DNA of 64,000 nt from Pantoea sp. Ap-967. Lineage in GTDB: Bacteria > Pseudomonadota > Gammaproteobacteria > Pseudomonadales > Pseudomonadaceae. Every line of letters begins with the position of its first letter. Positions within the stretch are counted from its first letter, which is position 1. A program made the translations under genes and the position numbers. The stretch spans positions 214,218 to 278,217 of the forward strand of contig NZ_VWXK01000005.1 of assembly GCF_011752565.1 (NCBI RefSeq), written 5' to 3'. Of this stretch, positions 1-7,923 are shown piece after piece. The notes beneath the pieces were generated by a model. It was not told the origin of the DNA, ran no database searches, and saw only the letters and a list, made by a program, of their open reading frames with translations.

Positions 1-129
1 TCGGAATACCTCCCAGGTGTTTTGACTATCCAGCAGGTAATCCTTCTTTCGGAAGAATTTACGAATCAGTGGGCCGGACAGGTAAACGGTGGTGAGGGCA
101 GGTGAGTTTCGGACTTGGGCGGCCATCAT
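1..129 (-). CDS. Partial small protein, possibly phage tail assembly protein I-like
   Basis: An open frame runs off the left edge; only the first 43 residues are visible. An AAGGAG Shine-Dalgarno sits 5 nt before an ATG at 129 and 8 nt before a second ATG at 126, so the start is well supported. The visible protein has a pattern (TVYL-G-LIRKF) reminiscent of the ubiquitin-like N-terminus of lambda-type tail assembly protein I, but that is only a visual impression. No other phage gene is in the window. The gene is transcribed away from the Nudix gene. It could equally be an unrelated hypothetical protein. Confidence 0.5.
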   Translation of the reverse strand, partial: MMAAQVRNSPALTTVYLSGPLIRKFFRKKDYLLDSQNTWEVFR

Positions 130-342
130 GGATTCTCCTTGGGCATTGGCAGGTATCTGACCTATGAGATTGCATTGTGGTGAGTTACTCATTGAGGATC
201 ACACCCCAACGCCAGCCTGGCGCCAATTCAATCCGAACCATCCCCCACCCGACACGGTCATTCAACCGACACATGACCACTATAAGCTCGATACCGGAGA
301 TGTCCCTGTGCTCCGGTCCGTTCAGTCGATTCGGGATAATTC

Positions 343-732
343 ATGAAGGCAATGGACACTGCAACAGCCAGAAGAAAAGGTATCAAGCTTCGCGCCACGG
401 TGATCTACCGCAAGGATGGCGAGGTGCTGTTCGTGCGCAAGCGCAATTCGAAGTGGAACCTGCCTGGCGGCACCGTGGAGCGCGATGAAACGCCTCTGCA
501 GGCCGCACGCCGGGAAATGGCCGAGGAAACCGGGCTGGCCTTCGATGAGCTGCGCTACATTTCCGAGTTTCGTGAGGACAAGGTCATTCACTACCTGTTC
601 GAAGCCCGGAAAACCTCGTCGCGGCCTCGCCCCTGCAACGAGATCGAGGCCTGCCGTTGGATCAAGCCCCGGCATGTGTCCAAGCGCCGCGTGCGGCGCC
701 CGATCAAGACCATCCTCAAACGCTGCGCCTGA
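343..732 (+). CDS. Nudix hydrolase
   Basis: A 129-residue protein of the Nudix fold, which hydrolyses nucleoside diphosphates linked to another group. The Nudix box is complete: G43, E49, R57-E58, E61-E62 and G64 fit G-x5-E-x7-REUxEExGU, so the Mg-binding helix should be active. The N-terminus is basic and the C-terminus (RRVRRPIKT) is strongly basic. The substrate cannot be read from sequence; the length matches stand-alone housekeeping-type Nudix proteins. The start at 343 has only a weak GGGA ribosome site, and an in-frame ATG at 352 is possible. It is convergent with the surE-like gene, only 3 nt away, with no clear terminator between them. Confidence 0.85.
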   Translation: MKAMDTATARRKGIKLRATVIYRKDGEVLFVRKRNSKWNLPGGTVERDETPLQAARREMAEETGLAFDELRYISEFREDKVIHYLFEARKTSSRPRPCNEIEACRWIKPRHVSKRRVRRPIKTILKRCA

Positions 733-735
733 TGG

Positions 736-1509
736 TTAGCGCCCGGTGGCGTCGTTGAACGCCGCCAGGTGGGTGCGTTCGAACTGCAGCGGGGTGACGG
801 TGATGTGGCCGGCCTTGAGTTCCGCCATTTCGGTGCCGGGCGCGTCCGCGTCGCGCGCGTTGTCCAGCTTGATCCAGTGATAATCGAACCCGCGTGGGTC
901 CACCTCCTTGCGCACCGACATGCTGCTCAAGGGGCCGGCGCCCTGGCGGGTGATCGTGAGGGGCAGGGCGGCCTGGGCGCTGCAGCTGGGAAAGTTGACG
1001 TTCAGGCACACGTCGGTGGGCCAGTCCATGCTCAGCAGTTGTTGCAGAACGCCAGGGGCCTGGGCCAGTGCGGTGTCCCAGGGCGCATTTGCCCGGTCGA
1101 TGTAGGCCTGGCTCAGGGCGATTGAACGAATGCCCAGCAACATACCGGTCATGGCCGCGCCCACGGTGCCGGAGAACACGGTTTCCATGCCCAGGTTGGC
1201 GCCACGGTTGATGCCGGAAAGAATCAGCTGGGGCCTGGCATCCTTGAGCAGGTGCTGCACCCCCATGATCACGCAGTCGCCCGGCGTGCCGGTGACGGCG
1301 AAGCGCCGGTTTCCATGCTGGCTGATACGCAGCGGTGCGTGCAGGCTGAGGGAATGCGAGGTGCCGCTCTGGTCGTCGCGCGGGGCCACCACCCAGACCT
1401 CGTCGGCCAGCTGCGCGGCCACCTGTTCCAAGGCCTTGAGGCCGGGGGCATCGATGCCGTCGTCGTTGGTGAGAAGAATCCGTTCGAAGCGGTGCGTGGG
1501 CTGGGTCAT
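736..1509 (-). CDS. surE: SurE-family 5'/3'-nucleotidase (survival protein SurE paralogue)
   Basis: A 257-residue SurE-like acid phosphatase. The metal-binding NDDG motif is at residues 15-18, followed by the family motifs VVAPRDDQSG, SGINRGANLG and LNVNFP. SurE proteins dephosphorylate nucleoside monophosphates and short polyphosphates in the cytoplasm. AGGAG lies 10 nt before the ATG. In Pseudomonas the classical surE sits next to pcm, nlpD and rpoS; none of those is here, so this is probably a second paralogue and the symbol denotes the family. Just upstream on the same strand lies a small hypothetical gene, and the two may be co-transcribed. Confidence 0.85.
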   Translation of the reverse strand: MTQPTHRFERILLTNDDGIDAPGLKALEQVAAQLADEVWVVAPRDDQSGTSHSLSLHAPLRISQHGNRRFAVTGTPGDCVIMGVQHLLKDARPQLILSGINRGANLGMETVFSGTVGAAMTGMLLGIRSIALSQAYIDRANAPWDTALAQAPGVLQQLLSMDWPTDVCLNVNFPSCSAQAALPLTITRQGAGPLSSMSVRKEVDPRGFDYHWIKLDNARDADAPGTEMAELKAGHITVTPLQFERTHLAAFNDATGR

Positions 1510-1536
1510 GCGCAGGCATCTCCTGGTGCAGGGCGG

Positions 1537-1845
1537 TTAGTTCAGGGAGTGGTGTTTGCCAGGTTTCGCCAGGCCGGTGGCTTGGGTGCGGGCAAGCTCG
1601 CGGCCGCGCCCGGCACCCCAGGCAAGGGCCCGGGTCATCGTTTCGCCGGGCCGCTTGGCGTAGGCTTCTTCCAGCCGGGCAAGGCCGGAGGGTTCGTAGA
1701 TGCCGATGAACAGTTGCACGTCGCCAGTGCGCGACAGGCGTACCTGAATGTCCAGCCGTGCACCGTCGGCCAGCACTTCCTGGTGGGAGTGGTGCTTTAG
1801 GTTAGGGTCGGCCCACGCCCAGAATACCTCGCCTCGATGTCGCAT
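1537..1845 (-). CDS. Conserved-looking hypothetical protein
   Basis: A 102-residue soluble protein that I do not recognise. A near-perfect AGGAGG ribosome site precedes the ATG at 1845, which argues that it is a real gene. It has no signal peptide or membrane segment. The N-terminal half (RLDIQVRLSRTGDVQLFIGIYEPSG) looks like alternating beta strands, and the C-terminal half is Ala/Gly/Arg-rich. It lies 27 nt upstream of the surE-like gene on the same strand and may form a two-gene unit with it. No function is proposed. Confidence 0.6.
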   Translation of the reverse strand: MRHRGEVFWAWADPNLKHHSHQEVLADGARLDIQVRLSRTGDVQLFIGIYEPSGLARLEEAYAKRPGETMTRALAWGAGRGRELARTQATGLAKPGKHHSLN

Positions 1846-1952
1846 CCTTGCCTCCTGATCGAAACTCCAATCAGAAGAGCCTAGCCCGTTTCGCTGGGTT
1901 CGCCGGTTTGGGGAGGGGATTGGGGGCTGGGTTTGGGATTTGTAGTGCCTTT

Positions 1953-2100
1953 GAGATCGAGCGCCGCCTGCACGGCGCTTCGCGAGCTTTGCTCGCTCCT
2001 ACGTTTTTCGGGCCAATGTTCATGTAGCCACCGCACGCGGCCTGCCCTTTGTAGGAGCGAGCGCAGCTCGCGAAGCGCCGCGCAGGCGGCGCTCGATCTC
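1953..2100. repeat. Inverted pair of REP-like palindromic repeats
   Basis: Two arms of about 50 bp face each other: 1953-2004 reads GAGATCGAGCGCCGCC and continues to CTCCTACG, and 2051-2100 is its near reverse complement. Each arm contains the GTAGGAGCGAGCGCAGCTCGCGA core seen elsewhere in the window. They occupy the 314-bp gap between the small hypothetical gene and endA, where I see no gene. The transcript could form a large hairpin. Confidence 0.85.
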
Positions 2101-2159
2101 GAAGGCGCTGCATCCCCACCGGCGAACACCCGCGTACCCCAAAGCGTTCGCCCTGCGTG

Positions 2160-3104
2160 TTATTTACAATTCCCGGCCTTGCGATACCCCGCAGCCTGGG
2201 CCTCCGTTTCACTGGCAAACGCGACCTGGTTCTTCTGCGACACCTGCGCATAACCCGGGCAGCCGCTGGCCAGGTGGTACACGTGGCTGTTCTTGTTGCC
2301 CAGTACCGCGCCTGTTTGCGTGGCGCTGGCCAAAGGCGGCGTGGCCGTGGCCACGGGCGCGCTGCCCGCGCCTTGCGGCGTATAACCCAAGGTCCATTTG
2401 CGCTCGCCGGTCACGAACGGGTTGTCGTGCCCCATGATCGCGGCAATGCGCTGTTCCCGCTGCTTCTCCCAGGCGGTCACCGGGTGCTGTTTGTCCCAGG
2501 CCATCAGCACCTGTTGCTGCTGGCGCGACATGTTCAGCTTGTAGCGATCGAACATGTAGAACGTGGTGCGCGCCACCAGGCCTTTCACTTCGTCGCGCGG
2601 TTCGGCGACTTTCTGCTGGAAGTCGATCTTGGTGGTGCACTGCCCATACTGCGGCGCCACGCCCGACACCATGCCGTAGTTGAAGTTGCTGCGGTCACCG
2701 TTGACCTCGCCCACGGACGGGTAAAGGTTGAACAGGTTGGCTTCCATGGCGCGGAAGGTCGGGTCGCTGTCCACGCATTGCTCACGCCCGCCGTTCTGCC
2801 AGCACTGGCGTTGGTGGCCAAAGGTCCAGGCCGGCACGATGTGTTCCCACTCGGTGCGCTCGGCGCGGGTTTGCAGCTTGCGTGCCTGGTAGCCGCACGA
2901 CTTGAGGTCGACGCGCCCGCCCGACTTGCCCGCCCAGGTCCACTTGCAGCCACAGTAGAGCTCGCCCATGGCGCTGCTGGCCTGGTCGTTGTAGATCTTC
3001 TGCTTGGCCACCACCTTGGCTTCGGTGAAGGTGGCGGGTGGGGTGGCGAAGGCGGCGGGGAGGGCGGCGAAGGTGAGGGCGACGACGTAAAGCAATTTCT
3101 TCAT
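2160..3104 (-). CDS. endA: Endonuclease I (periplasmic or secreted deoxyribonuclease)
   Basis: A 314-residue nuclease beginning with a signal peptide (MKKLLYVVALTFAALPAAFA, cleavage after about residue 20), so it acts in the periplasm or outside the cell. The His-Me finger motif EWEH is at residues 85-88, and family motifs MEANLFNLYPSVGEVNGDRSN and LVARTTFYMFDRY follow. Multiple cysteines suggest disulfides, as in Vibrio-type endonuclease I. Beyond the family's usual length of about 230 there is an extra C-terminal segment of roughly 45 residues with a H-x6-C pattern and ending GYRKAGNC. Small Ada-like metal-binding tails of this kind are found on secreted nucleases. It is expected to cut DNA non-specifically. 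Confidence 0.9.
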   Translation of the reverse strand: MKKLLYVVALTFAALPAAFATPPATFTEAKVVAKQKIYNDQASSAMGELYCGCKWTWAGKSGGRVDLKSCGYQARKLQTRAERTEWEHIVPAWTFGHQRQCWQNGGREQCVDSDPTFRAMEANLFNLYPSVGEVNGDRSNFNYGMVSGVAPQYGQCTTKIDFQQKVAEPRDEVKGLVARTTFYMFDRYKLNMSRQQQQVLMAWDKQHPVTAWEKQREQRIAAIMGHDNPFVTGERKWTLGYTPQGAGSAPVATATPPLASATQTGAVLGNKNSHVYHLASGCPGYAQVSQKNQVAFASETEAQAAGYRKAGNCK

Positions 3105-3234
3105 GAAAGAACATCTTCGGCTTGCAAAAAAACCGATTGTACAGCTTGTCGAACGCGATTGAAGCGTGCCAAGGCTTGCGCTTGAGCATGGCAGCGCTAT
3201 CGTTGCCGGTTAGGATTTTGTCGAGCGAGTCGTC

Positions 3235-5076
3235 ATGCAAAGCGCACCGTCCCCCCTCAACGAAGCTGCCCGGCTGTGTTTCCTCGAGAGCCTGAACATT
3301 CTCGACACCCCAGCCGAGGAAACCTTCGACCGCCTTACCCGGTTGGCCTGCGTGCTGCTCGATGTGCCCATGGCGCTGGTGTCGCTGGTCGACATGAACC
3401 GCCAGTGGTTCAAGTCGCGCCAAGGCCTGGATGCGACCGAAACGCCGCGGGACCTGGCGTTCTGCGCCCACGCCCTGCACGCCGAGGACATCCTGGTGAT
3501 CCCCGATGCCACCGCCGACCCGCGCTTCAAGGACAACCCGCTGGTTACCGGCGGGCCGGGCATCCGCTTCTATGCCGGGGTGCCGCTGCGCTTTGCCGGC
3601 GAACTGACGGTGGGCACCTTGTGCGTGCTCGATAGCAAACCCCGCCAGGTCAGCGAAACCCACCTGGCGCACTTGCGCGACCTGGCGCGCATCGTCGAGC
3701 GCGAGATGCTGCACCGCAGCCTGGCGATCGATTCGGGCAGTGCGGTGCAGGACGCCGGGCACAGTGCGCTGCTGTCTTCCGAGGCGCGTTTTCAGCGGGT
3801 GTTCGACAACAGCCCCACCAGCAAGGCGCTGCTCGGGCTGGACGGGCGCATCCAGGAGCCGAACCGCGAGTTCTGCCAGCTGGTGGGCAAAACCCGGGAA
3901 TGGCTGGTGCTGATGCCGCTGGGCGAACTGATCGATGCCCAGGACCTGGGTAACGTCAGCGTGCCCTGGCAGGCGGTGGTCAGCGGCGCCCAGGAGTCGC
4001 TGGTCACCGAAGTGCGCCTGGTTACCCCGGGCAACCCGGCGCTATGGACCGAGCTCAGCCTGTCGGCCCTGCGCAACGAGCGCGGGCATGCCGAGCAGTT
4101 GGTGGTATTCGTGCGCGACATCAGCGAACGCAAGCGCCGCCAGCAGCAGTTGCAGCGCTACCAGGCCACCTTGGAGCAGCAAGTGGCGCAGCGCACCGAG
4201 GAGCTGGCGCGCAGCCAGGAAACCCTGCAGGCCATCGCCGACAACATCCCGGTATTGATCGCCCATATCGGCACCGAACTGGAGTACCGCTTCAACAACG
4301 CCGTGTACCGGCAGATTTTCGGCATGGAGCCTACCCAGCTCAAGGGCCGCAAGGTGCAGGACGTACTGCCGGCGGACGTCTATCGGCAACTGCTGCCGTG
4401 TTTTCGCCGGGCGCTGGCCGGCGAGCGGGTGGAGGCCGACAACGTGCGCTACAGCCCGGACGATACGCGGATCTGGCATGCCTCCTACGTGCCGGACATC
4501 CGTAACGGCAAGGTCGAGGGCTTTTTCGTCATGTCGCTGGATGTGACCGAGCGCAAGCGCAAGGAAAAGAACCTGCTCGACCAGGCCACCCTGGATGCCC
4601 TGACCGGCTTGCCCAACCGCGTGGCGTTGCACCAGGAACTGGGTTACTCGCTGCAGCAGCGGGCGGCCTTCGCGCTGTTCTTCATCGACCTGGATGGCTT
4701 CAAGCAGGTCAACGACCAGTACGGCCATGAAACCGGCGACCAGGTGCTGCAGACCGCGGCAGGGCGCATGCTGGCGATCATGCGCGCCGACGATATCGTT
4801 GCGCGCCTTGCCGGTGACGAGTTCGTGGTGGTGGCCCAGGCCGTGGCCAACCAGGCTTCGGCCCAGGACATCGCGCGCAAGCTGTGCGACGTGTTGTCAG
4901 CGCCCTTGGAGGTGGAGGGCGTGCAGGTGGCGGTGGGCGCCAGCATCGGGGTTTACCTCAACCTCGGCGGGCACGACCCGCAGACCGCCGACGATGCCTT
5001 GGCCCTGGCCGACAAGGCCATGTACGAGGCCAAGCGCAGCGGCCGCAACCAGTTCTGCATGGTGCCCGAGCACTAG
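3235..5076 (+). CDS. GAF-PAS-PAS-GGDEF diguanylate cyclase
   Basis: A 613-residue cytoplasmic sensor enzyme predicted to make cyclic di-GMP. Domains in order: GAF (about 20-165), PAS (about 180-300), a short coiled coil, a second PAS (about 325-440) and a GGDEF domain (about 450-610). The active loop reads AGDEF (526-530), a variant usually compatible with activity, and an RxxD inhibitory site (RADD, 517-520) lies five residues upstream. There is no transmembrane segment, so the signal is probably a small cytoplasmic ligand or redox cue. Its stop codon overlaps the convergent azlD stop by 4 nt. The ribosome site before the ATG is weak. Confidence 0.88.
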   Translation: MQSAPSPLNEAARLCFLESLNILDTPAEETFDRLTRLACVLLDVPMALVSLVDMNRQWFKSRQGLDATETPRDLAFCAHALHAEDILVIPDATADPRFKDNPLVTGGPGIRFYAGVPLRFAGELTVGTLCVLDSKPRQVSETHLAHLRDLARIVEREMLHRSLAIDSGSAVQDAGHSALLSSEARFQRVFDNSPTSKALLGLDGRIQEPNREFCQLVGKTREWLVLMPLGELIDAQDLGNVSVPWQAVVSGAQESLVTEVRLVTPGNPALWTELSLSALRNERGHAEQLVVFVRDISERKRRQQQLQRYQATLEQQVAQRTEELARSQETLQAIADNIPVLIAHIGTELEYRFNNAVYRQIFGMEPTQLKGRKVQDVLPADVYRQLLPCFRRALAGERVEADNVRYSPDDTRIWHASYVPDIRNGKVEGFFVMSLDVTERKRKEKNLLDQATLDALTGLPNRVALHQELGYSLQQRAAFALFFIDLDGFKQVNDQYGHETGDQVLQTAAGRMLAIMRADDIVARLAGDEFVVVAQAVANQASAQDIARKLCDVLSAPLEVEGVQVAVGASIGVYLNLGGHDPQTADDALALADKAMYEAKRSGRNQFCMVPEH

Positions 5077-5399
5077 AAGCCCCAGTGCCGCAGCCCCCAC
5101 AACACGCCCATGCCCACCGCCAGGGTCAGCAGGGTGCTACGGGTACGCCAGGCAACCAGGCCTGCCACTACGGCTGCCGGGATCTGTGGGTTGCTCCAGT
5201 CGATGGCCGCCTGGCCGCTCTGGAACATCACCGCGGGCAATACCAGGGCAGCCAGCACGCTGGCCGGCACGTACACCAGCGCACGGCGCAGCAACGGTGG
5301 AATGCGCAAGGCGCCGTAGAACTCGATGAACGACAGGCGGATGGCGAAGGTGCCCAGCCCGACCAGGACGAAGGTGATCCATTGGCTCATGTCGGTCAT
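5073..5399 (-). CDS. azlD: AzlD-type branched-chain amino acid exporter, small subunit
   Basis: A 108-residue, very hydrophobic protein with about four predicted membrane segments (ITFVLVGLGTFAIRL, VPASVLAALVLPAVMF, PAAVVAGLVAW, LLTLAVGMGVLWGL). AzlD is the small partner of AzlC in the LIV-E export family (the E. coli YgaZH pair). Its ATG overlaps the azlC stop by 4 nt (ATGA), implying translational coupling in a two-gene operon. The substrate is inferred from family as branched-chain amino acids or methionine. An alternative start is Met4. Confidence 0.88.
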   Translation of the reverse strand: MTDMSQWITFVLVGLGTFAIRLSFIEFYGALRIPPLLRRALVYVPASVLAALVLPAVMFQSGQAAIDWSNPQIPAAVVAGLVAWRTRSTLLTLAVGMGVLWGLRHWGF

Positions 5400-6115
5400 G
5401 GGGCCTCCGCTGCCAGGTTCGCGCCTTTGCGCAGTTGCTCGATGGCAAGGCCGGCGCTCACGCCGCCCACGGACGCGACCAACAGCCCCAGGTTATACGG
5501 CAAACCATGGGCCAGCACGGCCAGGGTGCCGCCGGCGATGGCCGCACCGAGGGTCGCCGGGTTGCGGATGCCTGGCACCAGCAAGGCAAGGAACGACAAG
5601 GGAATGGCGAAGCCCAGCGACCAGGACTCCGGAATGCCAGTGCCCAGGTACACGCCGGCCATCACGGCCAGGTTCCAGCCCAGCCACATCGGCACGGCCG
5701 TGCCGATGTAGTAGGGAAAGGCAAAGCGCCCCAGCCCACCTGCGCCGAATTTCAGGCTGCAAAGGGCGAATGACTGGTCCGACAGCAGGTACGCCAGCGG
5801 CCAACTGCCACGCCGGGGCAGGCCGTGCAGGTGCGGCGCCAGGGCGGCGCTGTACATCAGAAAGCGCAGGTTGATGACCAGCGCGGTGGCGACCATGGTC
5901 AGTGGCAGTGCGCCGTTTTGCAGCAACTGCAGCACCACCATCTGCGCTGAACCCGAGTAGAACAACAGGGTCATGCCCAGGGTGTCGAGCGGCGACATGC
6001 CCATGCTGACCGCGGTGACGCCGGTAATCAGGCCGAATGGCACCACCCCGGTGGTCAGCGGCAGAACGGCGCGGGCACCGTCGCTGAAGGCGTGCTTCGC
6101 GCTGGTGTAATGCAT
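5396..6115 (-). CDS. azlC: AzlC-type branched-chain amino acid exporter, large subunit
   Basis: A protein of about 239 residues with multiple membrane segments and the AzlC signatures LPLTTGVVPFGLITG and LLFYSGSAQMV. With AzlD it should form an inner-membrane exporter of branched-chain amino acids. I chose ATG 6115 because AAGGA lies 6 nt upstream; an in-frame ATG at 6130 would add five residues. A LysR-type regulator is divergent across a 108-bp gap, and such neighbours usually control exporter expression. Confidence 0.88.
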   Translation of the reverse strand: MHYTSAKHAFSDGARAVLPLTTGVVPFGLITGVTAVSMGMSPLDTLGMTLLFYSGSAQMVVLQLLQNGALPLTMVATALVINLRFLMYSAALAPHLHGLPRRGSWPLAYLLSDQSFALCSLKFGAGGLGRFAFPYYIGTAVPMWLGWNLAVMAGVYLGTGIPESWSLGFAIPLSFLALLVPGIRNPATLGAAIAGGTLAVLAHGLPYNLGLLVASVGGVSAGLAIEQLRKGANLAAEAP

Positions 6116-6195
6116 GTGAATTCCTTGCAATGGTTGACTGGCCAGCTCACGTTAAAACCGCCAAGGCTTGGTCACAACGCAGATTTCTGAAATAG

Positions 6196-6218
6196 TAGGC
6201 CTAAAAAAAATAGGCCTG
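6196..6218. promoter_or_regulatory. Tandem TAGGCCT palindromes, candidate regulator binding site
   Basis: TAGGCCTA (6196-6203) and TAGGCCTG (6211-6218) flank an A-rich spacer, ending 5 nt before the LysR start codon. Each half is itself palindromic and the centres are 15 bp apart. The position between azlC and the LysR gene suggests autoregulation or exporter control. This is inference only. Confidence 0.4.
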
Positions 6219-6223
6219 AAACC

Positions 6224-7102
6224 ATGCCAATCGATACGCCCACTCGCCACACCCTGCAGCTCAATGCCCTGCGCGCCTTCGAGGCCTCGGCGCGGCTAGG
6301 CGGTTTCGCCCGCGCCGCCCATGAGCTGAAGGTCACCCCTGGGGCCATCGCCGCACTGATCAAGACCCTGGAAACCCAGTGCGGCGCCGCGTTGTTCGAA
6401 CGCCACGCCAAGGGTGTGCGCCTTACCCCGCTTGGCGACAGTGTGAAGGCGCAGTTCACCGAAGCCTTCGATGCGGTCGAGGAAGCCGCGCGCACCCTGC
6501 GCCGGCTGGCTGCGCCGCAGCGGGTGCATGTCGTCACTTCGCCGGCACTGGCGCAACTGTGGCTGGGCCCGCGCCTGCCACGCCTGACCCAGCTGCTGGC
6601 GCCCATCGAAATTTCCGTGACGGCCATGGACGAGCCGCCCAACCTCAAGCGCAGCCCCTTCGACCTGTGCCTGTTCTATGTCGACAGGCTTGAACGCGGC
6701 CAGCGCAAGCTGGCCGATGAGGACATATTGCCGGTGTGCAGCCCGGCCCTGGCGGCGCAGGTCAGCAGCCCGCAGGACCTGGCCGGCGCGTGCTGCATCC
6801 AGGATGTGGGGTGGCAGGACTGGGACGTCTGGTCGGCGGCGGCCATGCCCGACGCGCCTTTCGCCGCCCGGGGGCCAGGGTTTTCGCTGTATTCGATTGC
6901 CGTGCAGCAGGCCTTGCTCGGCGCCGGGGTGCTGATCGGGCGCCGAACCCTGGTACGGCCCTTCCTGGACAGCGGCGAACTGGTCGCCCCCATGGGCCGC
7001 TCGGTGCCCCTGGGGCTGACCATTGCCGCCTGGCGGCTGCCCAGCGCAGGCAGCAACCCGCGGGTGGTGGCGGTGGAAGAGGCGCTCAGCCAGCTGGCGT
7101 AA
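6224..7102 (+). CDS. LysR-family transcriptional regulator (GcvA-like)
   Basis: A 292-residue LysR-type regulator. The N-terminal winged helix-turn-helix (about 12-70) has the family pattern LRAFEASARLGGFARAAHELKVTPGAIAALIKTLE, close to the GcvA/AmpR branch. The rest is a periplasmic-binding-like co-inducer domain. It is divergent from azlCD, which is the most likely target, with a branched-chain amino acid as a plausible inducer. The ribosome site is poor (CCTGAAACC before ATG), and paired TAGGCCT palindromes overlap that leader. It is convergent with the next hypothetical gene. Confidence 0.87.
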   Translation: MPIDTPTRHTLQLNALRAFEASARLGGFARAAHELKVTPGAIAALIKTLETQCGAALFERHAKGVRLTPLGDSVKAQFTEAFDAVEEAARTLRRLAAPQRVHVVTSPALAQLWLGPRLPRLTQLLAPIEISVTAMDEPPNLKRSPFDLCLFYVDRLERGQRKLADEDILPVCSPALAAQVSSPQDLAGACCIQDVGWQDWDVWSAAAMPDAPFAARGPGFSLYSIAVQQALLGAGVLIGRRTLVRPFLDSGELVAPMGRSVPLGLTIAAWRLPSAGSNPRVVAVEEALSQLA

Positions 7103-7136
7103 GGGAAGCCGGCATTGCACCGGCCACCCCCTGGGC

Positions 7137-7709
7137 TCAGACCTGGCCGGCTTGCAGCGCTTTCTCGCGCTCGTCCGTGCCTTGCGAAGCGGCGATGTCG
7201 GTGCCATTGCGGGCCTGTTCGGCGCGCAATTGCTGCTCGGCGACCTTCGCCTGGGTTTTCATCTGGACGTCTTCCTGCATGCGCTTGGCAATCTGTTCAT
7301 CGACCTTGGCCTGCTGCTCAGGCGGCAGGGCGTTGTACTCGTCCTCGGTCATGCCCAGTTCCTGCAGGAACTTCTCCTTGATCTTCTCCTCGGGCGACTT
7401 GGCCATGTAGTCCTTGAATTGCTGGGTCGCATTGCCGCTTTCCGCGGTGCTGTCGCTGGCGCTGGCCTGCAGGCGAGCCGCGGCATCCGGGTTTTGCAGC
7501 AGCACCTTGAGTTTGGCGAAGGCCTCCTCGCGGGCGTCGTCGGCCTTCTGCTGGGATGTGCTGCCCTGGCTGTTCTGCTGGCTGGCGGTGTTGCTGGTGG
7601 CCAGGGGCGCGCGCACCGGCACCAGCGCGGCCTGGGCCTGTTCGTGGTTGATGCGTTGCTGTTGTTGCACGGAGGCCTGCCAACCGAGGCCGTTGAGGGT
7701 AATTGCCAT
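7137..7709 (-). CDS. Hypothetical Gln/Ala-rich coiled-coil protein
   Basis: A 190-residue protein without signal peptide or membrane segments. GGAGG precedes the ATG at 7709 at good spacing, which decides the start over an upstream in-frame extension to 7862. It is rich in Gln, Ala, Lys and Glu, with predicted helix and coiled coil in the second half, for example EYNALPPEQQAKVDEQIAKRMQED. I do not recognise a domain. The composition and the MAITLNGLGW N-terminus resemble small accessory proteins annotated only as hypothetical in Pseudomonas. It is convergent with the LysR gene and divergent from the next diguanylate cyclase. Confidence 0.65.
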   Translation of the reverse strand: MAITLNGLGWQASVQQQQRINHEQAQAALVPVRAPLATSNTASQQNSQGSTSQQKADDAREEAFAKLKVLLQNPDAAARLQASASDSTAESGNATQQFKDYMAKSPEEKIKEKFLQELGMTEDEYNALPPEQQAKVDEQIAKRMQEDVQMKTQAKVAEQQLRAEQARNGTDIAASQGTDEREKALQAGQV

Positions 7710-7923
7710 ATGCTCCTCCATGGGCGTTGCAAAGCCTGGGTAGAAGGGCAAAACCCATGCCAGCGGTGCGGGCCGCGAAAATAGGGCATGGCGACTATTC
7801 CGGTGGCCGTTGTGCAGGCATATGCTTGCCCGCTGGAGGCAGCATGTTGCCGCCTTCGGCAAAACGACCGTTGTCGGCAGCCCTGAACCCGGGCGCAGTT
7901 GCTGGCCAGCAGAGGGAGCGTCA

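Noticed and set aside
1871..2251. Open frames through the repeat pair upstream of endA
   Set aside because: They consist of translated repeat DNA and overlap the 3' end of endA; no ribosome site.
7810..7923. Longer start for the PAS-GGDEF protein
   Set aside because: The ATG at 7924 has a good ribosome site and begins the recognisable protein; the extension shows no domain content.
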